Of a stretch of DNA of 5,989 nucleotides, positions 4,953-5,989 are shown piece after piece. A program made the position numbers and the translations under genes. How positions within the stretch are numbered: the stretch's first letter is position 1; every line of letters starts with the position of its first letter. The DNA lies in the NCBI GenBank assembly GCA_028291285.1, contig JAQGIJ010000102.1, forward strand, positions 1 to 5,989, read 5' to 3'. The notes below the pieces were generated by a model that did not search any database, had not been told where the DNA came from, and worked only from the letters and a program-made list of their open reading frames with translations. This DNA is from Phenylobacterium sp. (lineage in GTDB: Bacteria > Pseudomonadota > Alphaproteobacteria > Caulobacterales > Caulobacteraceae).

Positions 4953-5989
4953 ATGATGTTGAAAAGAAATTTTAACTACACGCCGCCAGCGGCGCTAACC
5001 GGCAGCATGCGGGACTACCGCTATCCTCGCGGGGCCGATCTGCAGGACCGTATCGAAGGTTTCTACAAGTGGCAGAACCTTCGGCGCCAGCATGGCCTAT
5101 GGCCGTTCTCGCGCTCCACGGACGAGAGCCCCTCGACGGTCACCGCCGCGCGCGACGACGCCGGCGGCCGCTTCCGCGGGGTGAACTTCGCCAGCCAGGA
5201 CTACCTCAGCATGTCCTCGCACCCGATGATCAAGACGGTCGCCCAGAAGGTCATCGAAGAGTTCGGCGTGCACAGCGCCGGCTCCGCCGCCCTGCTGGGC
5301 AACACCAGCCATTCGGTGCTGCTGGAGCGCAAGATCGCCGACTTCCTCGGCACGGCCGACGCGATCCTGTTCCCGACCGGCTGGGCCGCGGGCTACGGGG
5401 TGATCAAGGGGCTGGTGCGCTCGACCGACCACGTCGTCATGGACGCGCTGGCACACACCTGCCTGCAGGAGGGCGCGGCCGCGGCCACCAAGAACATCTA
5501 CCTGTTCCGCCACAACAGGGTGGAGGAGTGCCGCAAGTGGCTCGAGAAGATCCGCGCCAAGGACGCCGAGAACGGCATCATGGTGGTGACCGAGGGCCTG
5601 TTCTCGATGGACTCGGACACGCCGGACCTGGTCGCCCTGCAGGGGCTCTGCGACGAGTTCAGCGCCACCCTGATGGTCGACGTGGCCCACGACCTGGGCA
5701 ACCTCGGCCGGGACGGCAAGGGCTTCATCGGCGACCAGGGCATGCTCGGCAAGATCGACCTGGTGATGGGCAGCTTCTCCAAGACCTTCGGCTCCAACGG
5801 CGGCTTCGTCGCCTGCCGCAACCGCGAGGTGAAGGAATACCTGCGCTTCTTCAGCCCGCCGTGCACCTTCTCCAACGCCCTGTCCCCCATGCAGGCGGCC
5901 ACCGTGCTGAAGGCCTTCGAGATCATCGAAAGCCCCGAAGGCCAGGTGCTGCGCGACAAGCTGATGACCAACATCCTCAGCCTGCGCCG
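4953..5989 (+). CDS. PLP-dependent alpha-oxoamine synthase (SPT/AONS/KBL/CqsA superfamily), partial (3' end outside the window)
   Basis: These enzymes condense an amino acid or related amine donor with an acyl-CoA or acyl-ACP and release CO2 or an equivalent. 345 complete codons are present out of roughly 400-430 expected. Visible fold-type I hallmarks are N-F-A-S-Q-D-Y-L (78-85, the N-Y-L-G equivalent), L-L-G-N-T (114-118), A-H-T-C with H168 (stacks on PLP), E-G-L-F-S-M-D (214-220), D243 and H246 in D-V-A-H-D (the usual D-E-A-H-S), and S-F-S-K-T-F-G with Schiff-base K277. The start is bounded by an in-frame TAG at 4941; ATGs at 4953 and 4956 both suit the AGGTGGGG. The Lys region resembles serine palmitoyltransferase, whereas A-H-x-x-L-x-E-G-A (167-175) and E-I-I-E-S (323-327) recall CqsA. 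The usual G-S-R arginine is A112. The N-terminal extension (about 1-77) is longer than in biotin-pathway members. Substrate unknown; a CqsA/LqsA-like signal synthase or a sphingolipid-type enzyme are the main options. Confidence 0.88.
   Translation, partial: MMLKRNFNYTPPAALTGSMRDYRYPRGADLQDRIEGFYKWQNLRRQHGLWPFSRSTDESPSTVTAARDDAGGRFRGVNFASQDYLSMSSHPMIKTVAQKVIEEFGVHSAGSAALLGNTSHSVLLERKIADFLGTADAILFPTGWAAGYGVIKGLVRSTDHVVMDALAHTCLQEGAAAATKNIYLFRHNRVEECRKWLEKIRAKDAENGIMVVTEGLFSMDSDTPDLVALQGLCDEFSATLMVDVAHDLGNLGRDGKGFIGDQGMLGKIDLVMGSFSKTFGSNGGFVACRNREVKEYLRFFSPPCTFSNALSPMQAATVLKAFEIIESPEGQVLRDKLMTNILSLR

Noticed and set aside
5097..5974. Minus-strand open frames of 197 and 158 codons opposite the synthase
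   Set aside because: Antisense to a frame with intact PLP-enzyme motifs; only shadow coding.
4953..5989. Calling the synthase cqsA, lqsA or spt outright
   Set aside because: Local resemblances point in both directions, the C-terminus is missing, and active-site surroundings differ from the characterised members I know, so no symbol is justified.

Overview
The window looks like a GC-rich alphaproteobacterial chromosome, probably of a Caulobacteraceae-like lineage. I infer this from the very high third-position GC, from histidine kinases with the PleC/DivJ-style H-box next to a stand-alone DivK-like receiver, and from a short palindrome of the 'ccttctccc...gggagaagg' type in an intergenic gap. 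No rRNA, tRNA, CRISPR array or insertion sequence was seen.

Layout. (1) Positions 1-1110, minus strand: the first 370 codons of an OmpP1/FadL-family outer-membrane channel whose 3' end lies beyond the left edge. (2) 1111-1196: two GC-rich hairpins, one followed on the minus strand by a T-run, between the FadL gene and the kinase gene upstream of it. (3) 1197-2591, minus strand: a 464-residue non-hybrid histidine kinase with about six membrane helices. (4) 2592-2799: a divergent control region with an AT-rich inverted heptamer pair. (5) 2800-4251, plus strand: a second kinase, clearly paralogous to the first along its whole length, including the membrane sensor. (6) 4271-4645: a single-domain response regulator in the same operon, closed by a strong intrinsic terminator at 4673-4702. 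(7) 4703-4952: a non-coding stretch holding a REP-like palindrome, then a distinctly AT-richer segment with promoter-like and operator-like signals and a hairpin covering the next ribosome binding site. (8) 4953-5989, plus strand: the first 345 codons of a PLP-dependent alpha-oxoamine synthase, the superfamily of serine palmitoyltransferase, AONS, KBL and CqsA/LqsA; it runs off the right edge.

How they may work together (inference). Two related six-helix kinases, a stand-alone receiver, a channel for hydrophobic molecules and an acyl-CoA/ACP-using condensing enzyme lie together. The parts resemble those of Vibrio CqsA/CqsS and Legionella LqsA/LqsS/LqsR alpha-hydroxyketone signalling, where a PLP enzyme makes a lipophilic signal and a six-helix kinase senses it. 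The enzyme could equally start a sphingolipid-like or other lipid pathway to the right, with the kinases sensing membrane or redox state. Sequence alone does not decide between these. The strongest supported points are the paralogous divergent kinases, their shared Y-G-G-V-(S/T)-S-P motif between helices 3 and 4, and the unusual regulatory leader of the synthase gene.
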